From Pirellulaceae bacterium (lineage in GTDB: Bacteria > Planctomycetota > Planctomycetia > Pirellulales > Pirellulaceae): DNA of 38,624 bases. Shown one piece after another: positions 26,018-36,100 of the stretch; within the stretch, counting starts at the first letter, position 1, and the number at the start of each line of letters is the position of its first letter. A model generated the notes under the pieces. The model saw only the letters and a list, made by a program, of their open reading frames with translations. It did not search any database and had not been told where the DNA came from. The translations under genes were made by a program, and so were the position numbers. The stretch lies in assembly GCA_025459265.1 (NCBI GenBank), contig JALOQX010000083.1, positions 1-38,624 of the forward strand. The letters are read 5' to 3'.

Positions 26018-29000
26018 ATGCGTTCCTGGATCTACCTGTCGCTGGCAGTCCCGTTCGTCCTCGCCGCGGACCAACACGCCGTGATCGGCCAGTCGCCCGG
26101 CAGCGTGCGGATCAAGGAGCTAAATCCGACGGGCATCTTTCCGCGCGCCGAGGCCGGTACGGCCTTGCAGCAACTGGCCGAGCTGACGCTGCACAACGCG
26201 GGGCCGCCAGTCGACGCGTCCGTCACGATCACCCTGGGAGACGGGCAACCCAGGACCGAACATCTCGGCGCGGTGCCCAGCGGTGATGCCGTGAAGGAGA
26301 TTTGTGTCCCCGCGGTGGAACAGGCGGTGGAGGTGAACGTCGTCCTGCACGTCGGTGGCGCGGTGGCGGATCGCCATACCGTGACATGGCGCCCCCAGCG
26401 CAAGTGGACGATCTACCACGTCGCGGTGTCCCATCATGACCTCGGATACGCCGACTATTACCACATGATGCGTCGGGACGTGCGTGAGTGGGGCATCGAG
26501 CGGGCGCTGCAATTCTGCCGTGAAACCGACGACTGGGATGAAGACAGTCGATACCGCTGGACGGTCGAGACTTCGGAACCGCTTACCAGTTTCATCCAGT
26601 CACAATCTCGCGAGACGGTCGACGAGCTGGTGCGTCGCATTCGCGAGGGGCGTATTGAATTGGGTGCGATTCACAATTCGTCCAACACGGAAGGCCTGAG
26701 TTACGAGGCGCTGGCACGCTTGTTCTACACGCCCAATCGGCACGTCGTGGACCTGCTGGGCATTGAGCCGCGGCAGACGGCGCTCCTGGATGACGTGGTC
26801 GGCCTGACGCGTCCTCTGCCGCTGTACACGAAAGAGGCGGACATTGCCTATTTCTATCACGGACGCAACATGCTGCAGGATCAGCTGCAGCCCGCCTCCG
26901 CGCAGCCGGTCTACTATTGGTTGCCGCCCGACGGTGACCGGGAGCGATCGACGTTGTTTCGCACGCAGCGCTATCACTTGTACCCGCACGAGTTCGGCCA
27001 GGACCTGCCGGAATTGAATGAAGCGAACGTGCGGAAACTCATTGCCGAGTATGGCATGCGGCAGGACTGGCCCTGCGATGCCATCCTCTGCGTGGACAGC
27101 TGGGATTTCAGCATTCCGCTGCTGGAGAAAGTCACGCAGATCCGTGAGTGGAATCGCAGGTGCGTTTATCCCCGCGTCGTGTGCGGCACGATGACGATGT
27201 TCTTCGAAGCGATCGCCGCGCAGATGGACCCGGAACAGATCCTGGTGTTCGAGCGGGACGCGCCCAACACGTGGATCGATCAGGACTACTCGGATGCGGA
27301 GGCGGCGGCGCAGGCCAGGCGGTTGGGCTACGCGCTGCCCACGCTGGAGAAGCTCGCCACGCTCGTGATGGCTCGAGGACGCGCGGGATACCCGTGGAGC
27401 GACCTGTGGCAGGCCTACAATCGGTTGCTGATGTACCACGAACACACCAACGCCGCCTATGCCGAGGGGCCGATCTATGCACCCCCCTCGCTGCGCGACG
27501 AGACCGCCGCAAACGCCTTGTACTACGAAGCGGAAGTGGAGATGCACCGGCGACTCGCCGATGAGGCCGAACGGTTTGCAGAGCGAGCCGGAGACCAGAC
27601 GCTCGCCACGCTGCGCACCATGATCTCCACGAGCGGCCAACGGTCGGTCCTCGTGTTCAATCCGCTGAACTGGTCGAGGACCGATATCGTACGGATGGAG
27701 CCGGAGGGTCTGCCCGCCTCGTTCGCCTTGATCGACGCGGTCACCGGGTCCAAGGTGTCCTGGCAGAAACTGCCAGACGGCACGATCGCATTCCTGGCCG
27801 AAGCTGTCCCCTCCGTCGGCTACAAGACCTACCAGGTTGTTTCGCCGTCGCCGCCGTCTTCTCCCACCGAACCTCAGTTCCTGGTCACCCCGACGACGCT
27901 GGAAAACGAGTTCTACCGCGTGACGTTCGACGCGCAGACCGGTGGGATCAGCAGCCTGTTGGACAAAGAGCTGGGTCAGGAACTCGTGGATCGTGAATCG
28001 CCCTATCGGCTCAACGAGTATCTGTACCATCGCGTGGACGGCCAGGAAGGCGTCTGGCATCGCGTCGACGCGGCGTCACTGGCTCCCGCCACAGGCCCTG
28101 TGGCGGCCGTGATGACGGCGACGCTGCACGGTACGGGCGTCGAGAAAATCGTCCAGGAAGTCATCCTTTACCGGGGCCTGAAACGGATCGATTTCGTGTC
28201 GCGGCTCGATAAGACCTCGTGCGGCCGGACGCTCGCGGACTACAAGGCCAGCGATCCCGCTCGCGCAAACCACCGCAAGGAGGCGGTGTTCTACGCCCTG
28301 CCCTTGCGGGTGCCCGACTTCCAGATTCGGCATGAGTTAGCCGGAGCCGTCGTCGAACCGATCGCCGATCAGTCCGTCGGTTCCTCGACCGACTACTACA
28401 ACATCCAGCACTTCACCGACCTTTCCAACTCGGCTTACGGCGTGACGGTCGCCACGCTGGAGTGCGGGCTGGTGCAATACGGACATCCGCGCCCCAGCCA
28501 GACTTGGGTGGGCGAGTCAATCCTGCAGAAGCCGCAGCGCAGCCACGTCTACCTGTATCTGATGAACAACTGGTTTGGAACCAATATTCGGATCGATCAG
28601 CCAGGACCTAAGACCATCACCTGGTCGCTCCGCAGCCACACCGGCGACTGGCGGCAAGGGCGCGCCTATACATTCGGCTGGGACACCTCGCATCCGCTCA
28701 TCGGCAGCACCGTGGTCGGACGGCAGACCGGTGTGCTTCCCGAGGGCGAACACAGCTTCGTGCAGGTCGACCCGCCGAATGTCGTACTGACGACCTTGAA
28801 GCCGGCCGAGTCGAACGGCAGTGGCTATATCCTGCGTTTTCACGAACTGGCAGGCGAGGCGTCACAGGTGAAGGTCCGCGTACCATGGTTCGCCGATATG
28901 TCCAGTGCCGTGGAGACTTCCCTGATCGAGGTGGATCGGGATGTGCGTCTGCCGACTCCCGAACCGTCGAGGTTCGGTTTCTCCATCCGACCACACGGCG

Positions 29001-29746
29001 TCAAGACAGTGCGGATCGAGGCGTGTGCCACGACGACACCTGTCCACGACCTGGCAGCGCGTGCCACAAGCGACATGGAAGTGGAACTCTCGTGGCGACC
29101 CGAACCTGGAGGTGAGGAGCAGGTGAGCCATTACGACATCTACCGGGGCACCGACCCCGCTTTCGCGGTGGGACTGCGTTCCTGGGTCGGCCGTTCCACG
29201 CAACCCACCTACACCGACCGACCCGTTCTGCACTACGGTGGCTGGATCGACAATCGGCTGGAAGCGAACACGACCTACTATTACCGGGTCCGCGGCGTCG
29301 ATCGCTGGAACAACTGCGGACCGAGCGCGCCAGCCGTGCCGGTGACCACGCTGCCATCGGGCCTCGCGAACGCCGCACCGGCACGCGTGGAGGGATTGTA
29401 CGTGGTGAACGTCAGCCCGGTGAGCCCGCACAACTACCTGGCGTTGTGGTTCTACACGAACACCGAGTCCGATGTCACGCGTTATCGAGTCTATCGTGGC
29501 CGTGTGCCCGGATTCACAGCCGACGCCGACACGCTGCTCACCGAAATCGACGCCACGTCTCGTTTTACACACACCACCCCTCACGGATTCGGCACCGTGA
29601 CCCGGGAGCTTCGCGATTACAACCGCATCTTGTACGTCGATCAGGATGTGGAAGCGGGAACGAGGTATTTCTACCGCATTCAAGCGGTGGACAAGCATGG
29701 GACCCTGGGGCAACCTTCACAGGAGGCATCGGCGGCCACCCGATGA
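26018..29746 (+). CDS. Secreted GH38-type alpha-mannosidase with two FN3 domains
   Basis: A 1242-residue exported glycoside hydrolase; signal peptide MRSWIYLSLAVPFVLAADQH. The catalytic domain starts with TIYHVAVSHHDLGYADYY, whose His140/Asp141 match the metal-binding HxD-type motif of GH38. The nucleophile region is probably ALLDDVVGLTRPLPLYTKEA (Asp258/Asp259). The middle helical domain (RLADEAERFAERAGD) and beta domains follow: LVFNPLNWSRTD, then ENEFYRVTFDAQTGGISSLL, typical of GH38 C-terminal parts. Residues about 1015-1110 and 1118-1240 are two FN3 domains (VSHYDIYRGTDPAF; VTRYRVYRGRVPGF). It likely trims alpha-mannosides of external glycans. GGAG lies 8 nt before the ATG. It is island cargo. 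Confidence 0.82.
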   Translation: MRSWIYLSLAVPFVLAADQHAVIGQSPGSVRIKELNPTGIFPRAEAGTALQQLAELTLHNAGPPVDASVTITLGDGQPRTEHLGAVPSGDAVKEICVPAVEQAVEVNVVLHVGGAVADRHTVTWRPQRKWTIYHVAVSHHDLGYADYYHMMRRDVREWGIERALQFCRETDDWDEDSRYRWTVETSEPLTSFIQSQSRETVDELVRRIREGRIELGAIHNSSNTEGLSYEALARLFYTPNRHVVDLLGIEPRQTALLDDVVGLTRPLPLYTKEADIAYFYHGRNMLQDQLQPASAQPVYYWLPPDGDRERSTLFRTQRYHLYPHEFGQDLPELNEANVRKLIAEYGMRQDWPCDAILCVDSWDFSIPLLEKVTQIREWNRRCVYPRVVCGTMTMFFEAIAAQMDPEQILVFERDAPNTWIDQDYSDAEAAAQARRLGYALPTLEKLATLVMARGRAGYPWSDLWQAYNRLLMYHEHTNAAYAEGPIYAPPSLRDETAANALYYEAEVEMHRRLADEAERFAERAGDQTLATLRTMISTSGQRSVLVFNPLNWSRTDIVRMEPEGLPASFALIDAVTGSKVSWQKLPDGTIAFLAEAVPSVGYKTYQVVSPSPPSSPTEPQFLVTPTTLENEFYRVTFDAQTGGISSLLDKELGQELVDRESPYRLNEYLYHRVDGQEGVWHRVDAASLAPATGPVAAVMTATLHGTGVEKIVQEVILYRGLKRIDFVSRLDKTSCGRTLADYKASDPARANHRKEAVFYALPLRVPDFQIRHELAGAVVEPIADQSVGSSTDYYNIQHFTDLSNSAYGVTVATLECGLVQYGHPRPSQTWVGESILQKPQRSHVYLYLMNNWFGTNIRIDQPGPKTITWSLRSHTGDWRQGRAYTFGWDTSHPLIGSTVVGRQTGVLPEGEHSFVQVDPPNVVLTTLKPAESNGSGYILRFHELAGEASQVKVRVPWFADMSSAVETSLIEVDRDVRLPTPEPSRFGFSIRPHGVKTVRIEACATTTPVHDLAARATSDMEVELSWRPEPGGEEQVSHYDIYRGTDPAFAVGLRSWVGRSTQPTYTDRPVLHYGGWIDNRLEANTTYYYRVRGVDRWNNCGPSAPAVPVTTLPSGLANAAPARVEGLYVVNVSPVSPHNYLALWFYTNTESDVTRYRVYRGRVPGFTADADTLLTEIDATSRFTHTTPHGFGTVTRELRDYNRILYVDQDVEAGTRYFYRIQAVDKHGTLGQPSQEASAATR

Positions 29747-29927
29747 ACAGGTCGCACATGGTGAACAGCCTGATCACGCACTCGTGCTGGTCCTGGCGAT
29801 CGATCGTGATTCCGGGGGCGAGCCCCTGCCGGCCACCAGTCCATGCCGGGGAGCGAGTGTGTCTGCGGTCGACACCGAAACTGAGTTACGGGTGGTGCGC
29901 GATCCCCGTGCCTTCGCCACGCTGAAT

Positions 29928-29980
29928 CGAAGCATACAGACGAAGCATACAGACACTCTGGTCTTGCCCTGGTCTTGCCC
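29928..29980. repeat. Two neighbouring short tandem duplications
   Basis: CGAAGCATACAGA (13 bp) occurs twice head to tail (29928-29940, 29941-29953). Five bases on, TGGTCTTGCCC (11 bp) also occurs twice head to tail (29959-29969, 29970-29980). All copies are perfect, so they look recent and are probably slippage products. Confidence 0.85.
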
Positions 29981-30097
29981 AGCTGGAAACTCGCTGCGGC
30001 CCCCTCATCCTGTCCTCGCCTCCATCACGCGCTGCGGTCAGCCTGTGACACACCCGAGGGTCCAGAGTCGCAACACGTGAAGGGGGAGAGCGGCACG

Positions 30098-30214
30098 GAC
30101 AGAGTGTACCAGTACACCAACGGACGCAGCTCCACGTCTGGTGCGATGACTGCGACGAACAACTTCCCGCTGGCCCCCGGCAACACGAATCCGCAGGGCA
30201 TCGCCGACCCGCCA
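30098..30214 (+). pseudogene. Relic of an extracellular repeat protein
   Basis: In one frame the sequence reads DRVYQYTNGRSSTSGAM, then NNFPLAPGNTNPQGIADPP. The latter NTNPQGIADPP element is a recurrent motif in large secreted planctomycete repeat proteins. Up- and downstream of it no continuing domain is seen, and the right end runs into the att repeat. I take it for the remaining piece of a gene cut short by the island's history. Confidence 0.45.
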
Positions 30215-30340
30215 CACTCACGGCCACCGCAGGCGAGGCTCTGGTTTCGGTGGTTTGCCAAACGTGTCGCGCGGAAGTCGTGCCCAGCGGTACGCTCGTG
30301 GCGGAGCCGTCTGCCGTGCGAGCCTGGAGTTCGTCGGCGG

Positions 30341-30398
30341 ATTGGAAATGAGGTGCCCCGTAAGGGGTTGCGGGTTCGAGTCCCGTGCCCTCCGCTTG
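30341..30398 (+). repeat. attR: right 58-bp direct repeat, tRNA-Ser 3' fragment
   Basis: A perfect copy of 19648-19705, comprising half of the anticodon loop, the anticodon 3' stem, variable arm, T arm and acceptor 3' strand of tRNA-Ser(GGA). No 5' half precedes it, so it is not a functional tRNA. It marks the right border of the island and probably is the original chromosomal 3' half. Confidence 0.92.
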
Positions 30399-30898
30399 AC
30401 TCGGATCGTGAATGATCCTCATCGCGGCGTGCGACGCGTCTGCTCGCTCACCGCCGCAGGCCGCTTGGAACGCGCTGAGCATCATGACGGAACTGTGGCG
30501 GCCCCAGAGTGTCTGCCATTCCTTCAAGGCGGCTGATGGCGAGTTCCTGATCGCGCCGAGGTGGGGACCGCACGGTGGACAGACAGCCGATGGCAGCAGC
30601 CCGTCCCTCCTGCCATGTTCGGCGAGCACCTCGCGGCCGCCAAGAAACAGCGAAGGCTCGCGATGACCAGAGGAGCTAGCTACTACCGACCGAAACTCAC
30701 GCGGGTCGTTCTACCAGGACCCGCTGCTATCGTGTCGGCCCTCTTCACCGGCGAGCCTTCACTAGCATCATTGGCTCTGGTCCAGCGACAGTCAATGCAG
30801 CTTTCGGGGGAGGCGTTTGGGGGGAGGACGTACGTGGTCGATCCGCGGCGATTCACGGGAAAAGCTCAGGTACCCTCAACCGGGCCGGCAAGCTTCTG
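30399..30898. other. 500-nt gap without a recognisable gene
   Basis: I see no gene here. The open frames lack ribosome-binding sites and familiar motifs. This was the sequence just downstream of the tRNA before the island entered. No terminator-like hairpin with T-run was found. Confidence 0.4.
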
Positions 30899-31942
30899 TC
30901 ACCTGCCCTCTGCAGGCTGCCCAGCCTTCGCCGGCACGTCGAAGGCCACGCGGACGCCCTGACGCGCGTCACGGGCATTCGGATTACCTTGCGAGCGAAA
31001 CGCGGCACGGAAGTCCACGGAATACGGCAGGACACTGCCCCGCACCACACGGGACGTTCCCGTTGGTGGACCTTGCGGATCATCGACCGGTGATCGCCCG
31101 TAGTAGTCTTCACCATACCAATCCGCACACCATTCGCACGCGTTGCCTGACATGTCGTACAGCCGCCAAGCATTGGCAAGTTTCTCGCCCACACGGTGTA
31201 GCGATGAGGACCCGACCGTACTGCACGACTCGTACTTCGCCAAGACACTCGCGTCGTCCCCGAACCAATACTGCGTCGTACTCCCCGCCCGGCATGCGTA
31301 TTCCCACTCCGCTTCGGTCGGAAGACGATACGTCCGACCAGCCGCAGCCTCCTCCCTTAGTGCGGATAGTCTGCGGCAGAACTCATTCGCAACTTCCCAA
31401 GTGACGTTGTATTCCGGATGCTCAGGTCCTCCCACCCGGCGAGGGATCTCCCGCATCAAGCGACTGAACTGTTCCTGGGTCACCTCGCAGGCAGCCAGGT
31501 AGAATGCCGCCGTCAAACGGACTAAATGGTGCGGATGCTCACGCTGAAAGCGTTCCGGCCTAATCAACCCTGCCACTGCAATTGGCGGTCTCATTCCTCC
31601 GTAATCCCTCTTCACGGCCTCCAGCGCAGCGCGCGCCGTCTCTTCCGCGGATACGGAACTTCCCATCATGAACTCCCCCGGCGGGATCAGCACCAACCTC
31701 ATGCCGATCGAATTCGTTATCTCAACCGGCACTCCCAGATACGCAGCCCACGCTTCCTGGTGCCGCCCTGCCTGCTCGGCGTCGAAGGGGGCAATGGCCC
31801 TTGCAGGCTCTGCGGAAGCCGCCTGTTCCTGCGCCGCCAACTGTTGCCCAGAGCGTGGACTGGCCGTCGGCTCGTCCGCACAGGCCACGCCGATACTGCC
31901 CGTGACGACCAGCGCAACTAAACCCCAGATGTGCCTTCTCAC
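30899..31942 (-). CDS. FGE-sulfatase-domain (SUMF1-like) secreted protein
   Basis: A 347-residue exported protein with a signal peptide (IWGLVALVVTGSIGVACAD). From residue about 75 it has the formylglycine-generating-enzyme fold: EITNSIGMRLVLIPPGEFMM, ACEVTQEQFSRLM, YNVTWEVANEFCRRLSAL, TYRLPTEAEWEYACRAG, LYDMSGNACEWCADWYGE. The usual RVxRGGSW element is altered to RVVRGSVLPYS, and the pair of catalytic cysteines of true FGEs is absent, so it probably does not modify sulfatases. Such proteins often serve as structural or effector domains. The GTG at 31942 is the start, with AGGAG about 10 nt upstream. It is divergent from the ECF sigma gene, 508 nt away. Confidence 0.83.
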   Translation of the reverse strand: MRRHIWGLVALVVTGSIGVACADEPTASPRSGQQLAAQEQAASAEPARAIAPFDAEQAGRHQEAWAAYLGVPVEITNSIGMRLVLIPPGEFMMGSSVSAEETARAALEAVKRDYGGMRPPIAVAGLIRPERFQREHPHHLVRLTAAFYLAACEVTQEQFSRLMREIPRRVGGPEHPEYNVTWEVANEFCRRLSALREEAAAGRTYRLPTEAEWEYACRAGSTTQYWFGDDASVLAKYESCSTVGSSSLHRVGEKLANAWRLYDMSGNACEWCADWYGEDYYGRSPVDDPQGPPTGTSRVVRGSVLPYSVDFRAAFRSQGNPNARDARQGVRVAFDVPAKAGQPAEGR

Positions 31943-32450
31943 GACTTGGCTCTCCTGCTCTCCTGTCAGTTTTGTGCCGTGGCCCGGAATTCGATGCAGA
32001 TTGTATCAGACGGGTGAATCCGTGAGCTTCACTCGGTCCGATTTGGCGGGCGTCTCGGCATTCCCAGGCTGAAGCAGCTACGAGCAACCACACCGATCCC
32101 ACATCACCACGGTGAACTTCATGGAATCCGCGAAAACGCAAATCGGTCTTGGAAAATCGGGGCGTTGAACGGTGTCCTGGCACAAACCGTCACGGATTCG
32201 CCAGGTGCTTTGGCCTTGGGTGATCAAGGTCGCGTACCACTATTCGGAGTGCCTGGTTGCCTCACTCAGCTGATCAGGCTATCGCGCGGGGCATCCTTCG
32301 CAGTGTGGCCCAGTGGGTTATCTCTAAATGCTGCTGCAGAGTTATGGCATGCCGGGAAATTCGTCGCGTCCAAACGAACGGGTGCGGCGTCCGCCACGGC
32401 GCGTTACAATCGCGCCACAGGGGCAGTCTCTCTCGGGAGTGCCGACGGCC
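31943..32450. other. 508-nt gap between divergent genes, no gene seen
   Basis: This must hold the promoters for the FGE-like gene (minus) and the sigma factor/kinase pair (plus). No strong -35/-10 pair, operator palindrome or RNA fold stands out. A short open frame from 32165 has no ribosome-binding site and no familiar product. Confidence 0.4.
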
Positions 32451-33026
32451 ATGAGCGGCGACGTGACCCAGGTCTTGAGCCGCATTGAGGCAGGGGAGCC
32501 CCACGCCGCGGACGAGCTCTTGCCGCTGGTTTATGAAGAGCTTCGTCAACTGGCGGCCGCCAAAATGGCCCACGAAAAGCCCGGCCAGACGCTGCAGGCT
32601 ACGGCGCTGGTGCACGAGGCGTATCTCCGGCTGGTAGATCACCAGCAGGCCAGACATTGGGACTCGCGGGGGCATTTCTTTGCGGCTGCGGCGGAAGCCA
32701 TGCGGCGGATTCTCGTTGACCGCGCCCGGCAGAAGAAGTCGCTCAAGGCAGGAGATGCCGGACGGCGTGTGCACTTGGACGATCTCGATGCGGCGACCAA
32801 CGCCTCCGGTGATGAGGTGCTCGATCTGAACGAGGCAGTCGAGAGCCTCGCGCGCGAAGACCCGCAGGCTGCCTCGGTGGCCAAGCTGCGATTATTTGGG
32901 GGCTGCACCCTGGAGGATGTGGCTACCCATACGCGACAGTCCAGAACGACAGTTTTTCGGCAGTGGACGTACGCCCGCGCCTACCTGCAGATGCACCTCG
33001 GCGGGGGCCAGCCGGTTGCGCAATAG
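32451..33026 (+). CDS. ECF-type RNA polymerase sigma factor
   Basis: A 191-residue sigma factor of the ECF group common in planctomycetes (Sigma70_ECF, PF07638). Region 2 is visible in VTQVLSRIEAGEPHAADELL and PLVYEELRQLAAAKMAHEKP, with ALVHEAYLRLVDHQ and WDSRGHFFAAAAEAMRRILVDRARQKK. Region 4 is KLRLFGGCTLEDVATHTRQS and TVFRQWTYARAYL, the helix-turn-helix for the -35 box. The ATG at 32451 is chosen; a GTG at 32439 is in frame. The Ser/Thr kinase gene begins 149 nt downstream on the same strand. In planctomycetes such pairs are typical: the kinase is thought to control the sigma factor. No anti-sigma gene is seen. Confidence 0.88.
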   Translation: MSGDVTQVLSRIEAGEPHAADELLPLVYEELRQLAAAKMAHEKPGQTLQATALVHEAYLRLVDHQQARHWDSRGHFFAAAAEAMRRILVDRARQKKSLKAGDAGRRVHLDDLDAATNASGDEVLDLNEAVESLAREDPQAASVAKLRLFGGCTLEDVATHTRQSRTTVFRQWTYARAYLQMHLGGGQPVAQ

Positions 33027-33174
33027 CCCCGGTCACCTTTCGTGGAGCGGTCCATCCGACTCGGAAGAGCCCGTCGGGGGCGCCGGGGCCGATCGATTTT
33101 CGTGGAAATGTGGAATATTTCTCGGTCGGATTTCGCATTGTCTTTAGGAGGTCTCACCGGACGGAGGTGCGTCC

Positions 33175-36100
33175 ATGACTTCACTCGCGCAAGACGCCAA
33201 GCAGATTTTTCTGGCCGCTGTCGAGCAGCACACACCGGACCAGTGGCCGAAGTTCCTGGACGATGCGACGCGCGGGGACGCGGCTCTTCGGCAGCACGTC
33301 GAAGCACTGCTGGCCGCGCACCAGCAGGCCAACCAGTTGCTGGACCGCACTGGGCTCGTGGCAACGCTGGCCCCGGCCCCATCGACGGAGCGTCCCGGCA
33401 CGCAGATCGGGCCGTACCAACTGGTAGAGCAACTCGGCGACGGCGGGATGGGCATCGTCTACCGGGCTTCCCAGCATGAACCGATCCAGCGCGAGGTGGC
33501 CCTGAAGATTATCAAGCCCGGGATGGATACCCGGGAGGTCCTGGCCCGGTTCCAGGCCGAAGAGCAAGCCCTCGCCCTGATGGATCACCCCCATGTGGCC
33601 AAGGTGTTGGATGCCGGACGCACGGAAAGCGGTCGCCCCTACTTCGTGATGGAGCTGGTCCACGGCGTGACCATCACCCAGTACTGCGACGACCGTCACC
33701 TGTCGACCCGCGAGCGGCTGGAGCTGTTCGTCCAGGTGTGCCACGCCGTGCAGCACGCCCACCAGAAGGGCATCATTCACCGCGACCTCAAGCCGTCGAA
33801 TATCCTGGTCACGCTCCACGACGGGGCCGCGGTGCCCAAAATCATCGATTTTGGGGTGGCCAAGGCGATCAACCAGGAACTGCTGACGCAGACCCTGGCC
33901 ACCAACGCGGGCCAGCTGATCGGCACGCCGCTCTACATGAGCCCGGAGCAGGCGGAGCCCAGCGGCCGCGACATCGACACGCGGAGCGACATCTATTCGC
34001 TCGGTGCAGTGCTGTACGAGTTACTGACCGGCACCACGCCGTTCGACCGGGACCGGCTCAGGGCGGCGGGGTTGGATGAGATGCGCCGGTTGATCCGTGA
34101 GCAAGAGCCGCCGCGCCCCAGTACGCGCATCAGCACGATGGGCCAGGCCGCCACCACGGTTTCCGAACACCGACGAACCAATCCGGTGGAGTTGAGCAAC
34201 GCGCTGCGCCACGAACTGGACTGGATCGTGATGAAGGCGTTGGAAAAGGACCGCACGCGGCGGTACCAGACGGCCAACGATTTCGCGCGGGACATCGAGC
34301 GGTATCTCCACGATGAGGCCGTAGAAGCTCGTCCACCGTCGACAGCCTATCGATTCCGCAAGTTTGCGCGACGTAACAGATTGACGCTCGCCGCAACCTC
34401 CATGGTCGTTCTCAGCTTGCTCGCCGTGCTTATCGCGTTTTCGCTCTTCTCACGCGCCGCCCGTGAGGCAGCGGAAATTCGTAGCGAACGGACTGAGCGT
34501 CGGTTGCGCGTCCAGCAAGGAGTCAACAAGGCCCTGGCGGAGGTGAATCGGCTGAGAGTGTCGGCGTCCATCGCCGAGCAACGCAGTGAGGCTGTTTTGA
34601 CCGCCGCCCGCGAGCAACTGCAACTCGCGCTTGGATTGGCGGCAGGCGGTCCGACTGATCCCGAACTGATGGCCCCGTTGCGATCGCTCGAGCAGGAATT
34701 AGAGGACGAGCGAGCAGTGCTGGCCCAAGACCGACGCGATCGAGATTTGCTCAAGACTCTCGAAGCGGCCTGGCTGCTCCAGGCAAATGTGGACGTGTCT
34801 GAATCTCGCTTCGCCAAAGAAGATAGTATTCCCCTCTTGCGCAAGGCGCTGCAGGAGTACGGCATTCGCGTCCTGGACATGCCGGCTGCAGACGTGGCAG
34901 CGATAGTAACATCCCGCCCGCCGGAAGTGCGGCAGCACTTGCTGGCCGCGATGGAAGAATGGGGTGCGCTGGCCAGACCGATCATCGGTGTGGCGCTGCA
35001 GACCGCCGACGGCAGGACGGTTATCACCGGCATCGCTCCAGACAGCCCGGCGGCACGTGATGGTCGGCTGCGTGAAGGCGATACACTCGTGGGCGTTGGC
35101 GAAGGACGCGAGGGAGAGATCGTGAACATCGAGTCCTCGGCTGGACCAGCCGTCAAGAAACTACTCGTGGGTGAATCAGGAACGACTGTGCGGCTCGAAA
35201 TCATCCCCACAGGCGCGACGGAATCTCGCGTCTACGAGATCCAACGCGATCCCACCGCAGCCTGGCTCCAGGCGGTGGTAGAAACGGCGGACAGCGATCC
35301 GTGGCGGTGCAGACTACGCAAGGCACTCAAGCTCGAAGATCCGGCAAAGCAGGTCGAGGCTCTCACCCAACTGGCCGAGCAAGTCGACGTTCAGAACCAA
35401 CCCGCGCGGGTTCTGACGAGGCTCGCTGTCCAATTGGAGGTGCTCGGCGATCGACTGGGAGTGCTCGACGCAAGGAACTTGGCAACGGCACTATCACGGA
35501 GGGTGCAGAAAGCGTACCCAAGTGACCTGTGGGCCAACGCGAATCTGGCCGATGCCTTGCGGCAATGCCGCCCGCCGCAAGTGGAAGAAGCGATACGCTA
35601 CTACACAGCGGCCATCGCGCTACGCCCGGAAAGCGCTGGTTTACACCTGAATCTGGCGGTGGCGCTGCATGAGTTGGGCCGTCAGGATGAGGCCATTGCC
35701 GAGTACCGAGAGAGTCTGCGCATTGCTCCGTTCTACGCCGCGCCGCGCTGCAGCCTGGTGGACATTCTGATCGAGATGGGGAAAGAGGCTGAGGCTGAGG
35801 CGGTCGCGCGTGAAGCGGTCCAACGTTGGCCACAAGCAGCCACGTACGCCAACCTGGGACGAGCGTTGAGAAAACTGGGGAAGAACGAGGACGCCTCCGT
35901 TGCCTACCGGGAAGCACTCCGCCTGGATCCAAGGCTGGTCGATGGACACAGCCAGATGGCGATGGAACTGTTTGGTACTGGGCGGAAGGACGAGGCGCTG
36001 GAAAAGTTCCGTGAGGTGGTCGCTATGAATCCCAGCGATGCGAGATCCCACTACAACCTCGGGCTCGCGCTGCAACTCCTGGAGCGCACGGATGAGGCCT

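Larger units (their letters stand above)
29747..30340. other. Right end of the island, no intact gene
   Basis: These 594 nt before attR hold no gene with a credible start. Two points stand out: adjacent short tandem duplications at 29928-29980, and a coding relic at 30098-30214 (both listed separately). Antisense frames over the att copy that resemble database proteins are artefacts of the tRNA sequence. Confidence 0.55.
19648..30398. mobile_element. Degenerate integrative island in tRNA-Ser(GGA)
   Basis: An insert of about 10.75 kb bounded by perfect 58-bp direct repeats. One is in the tRNA-Ser gene (19648-19705), the other a stand-alone tRNA 3' fragment (30341-30398). The left end carries a tyrosine recombinase pseudogene reading toward the att site, the usual layout. 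Cargo: a deletion derivative of an IS4-type element, two secreted DUF1579-like proteins, a large secreted GH38 alpha-mannosidase with FN3 domains, and coding remnants. No conjugation, plasmid or phage structural genes are seen, so it was probably a small integrase-driven island and is now immobile. Transfer is inferred from the structure; no other strain is at hand to show the empty site. Confidence 0.85.

Noticed and set aside
26600-28060. A 486-codon open frame antisense to the mannosidase
   Set aside because: Shadow of the mannosidase reading frame; no ribosome-binding site or motif.
29886-30629. Minus-strand frame over attR containing GTGLEPATPYGAPHFQS
   Set aside because: This peptide is a well-known artefact of translating a tRNA-Ser gene on the opposite strand. 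The matching artefact (RDSNPQPLTGHLIS) occurs opposite the tRNA at 19.6 kb.
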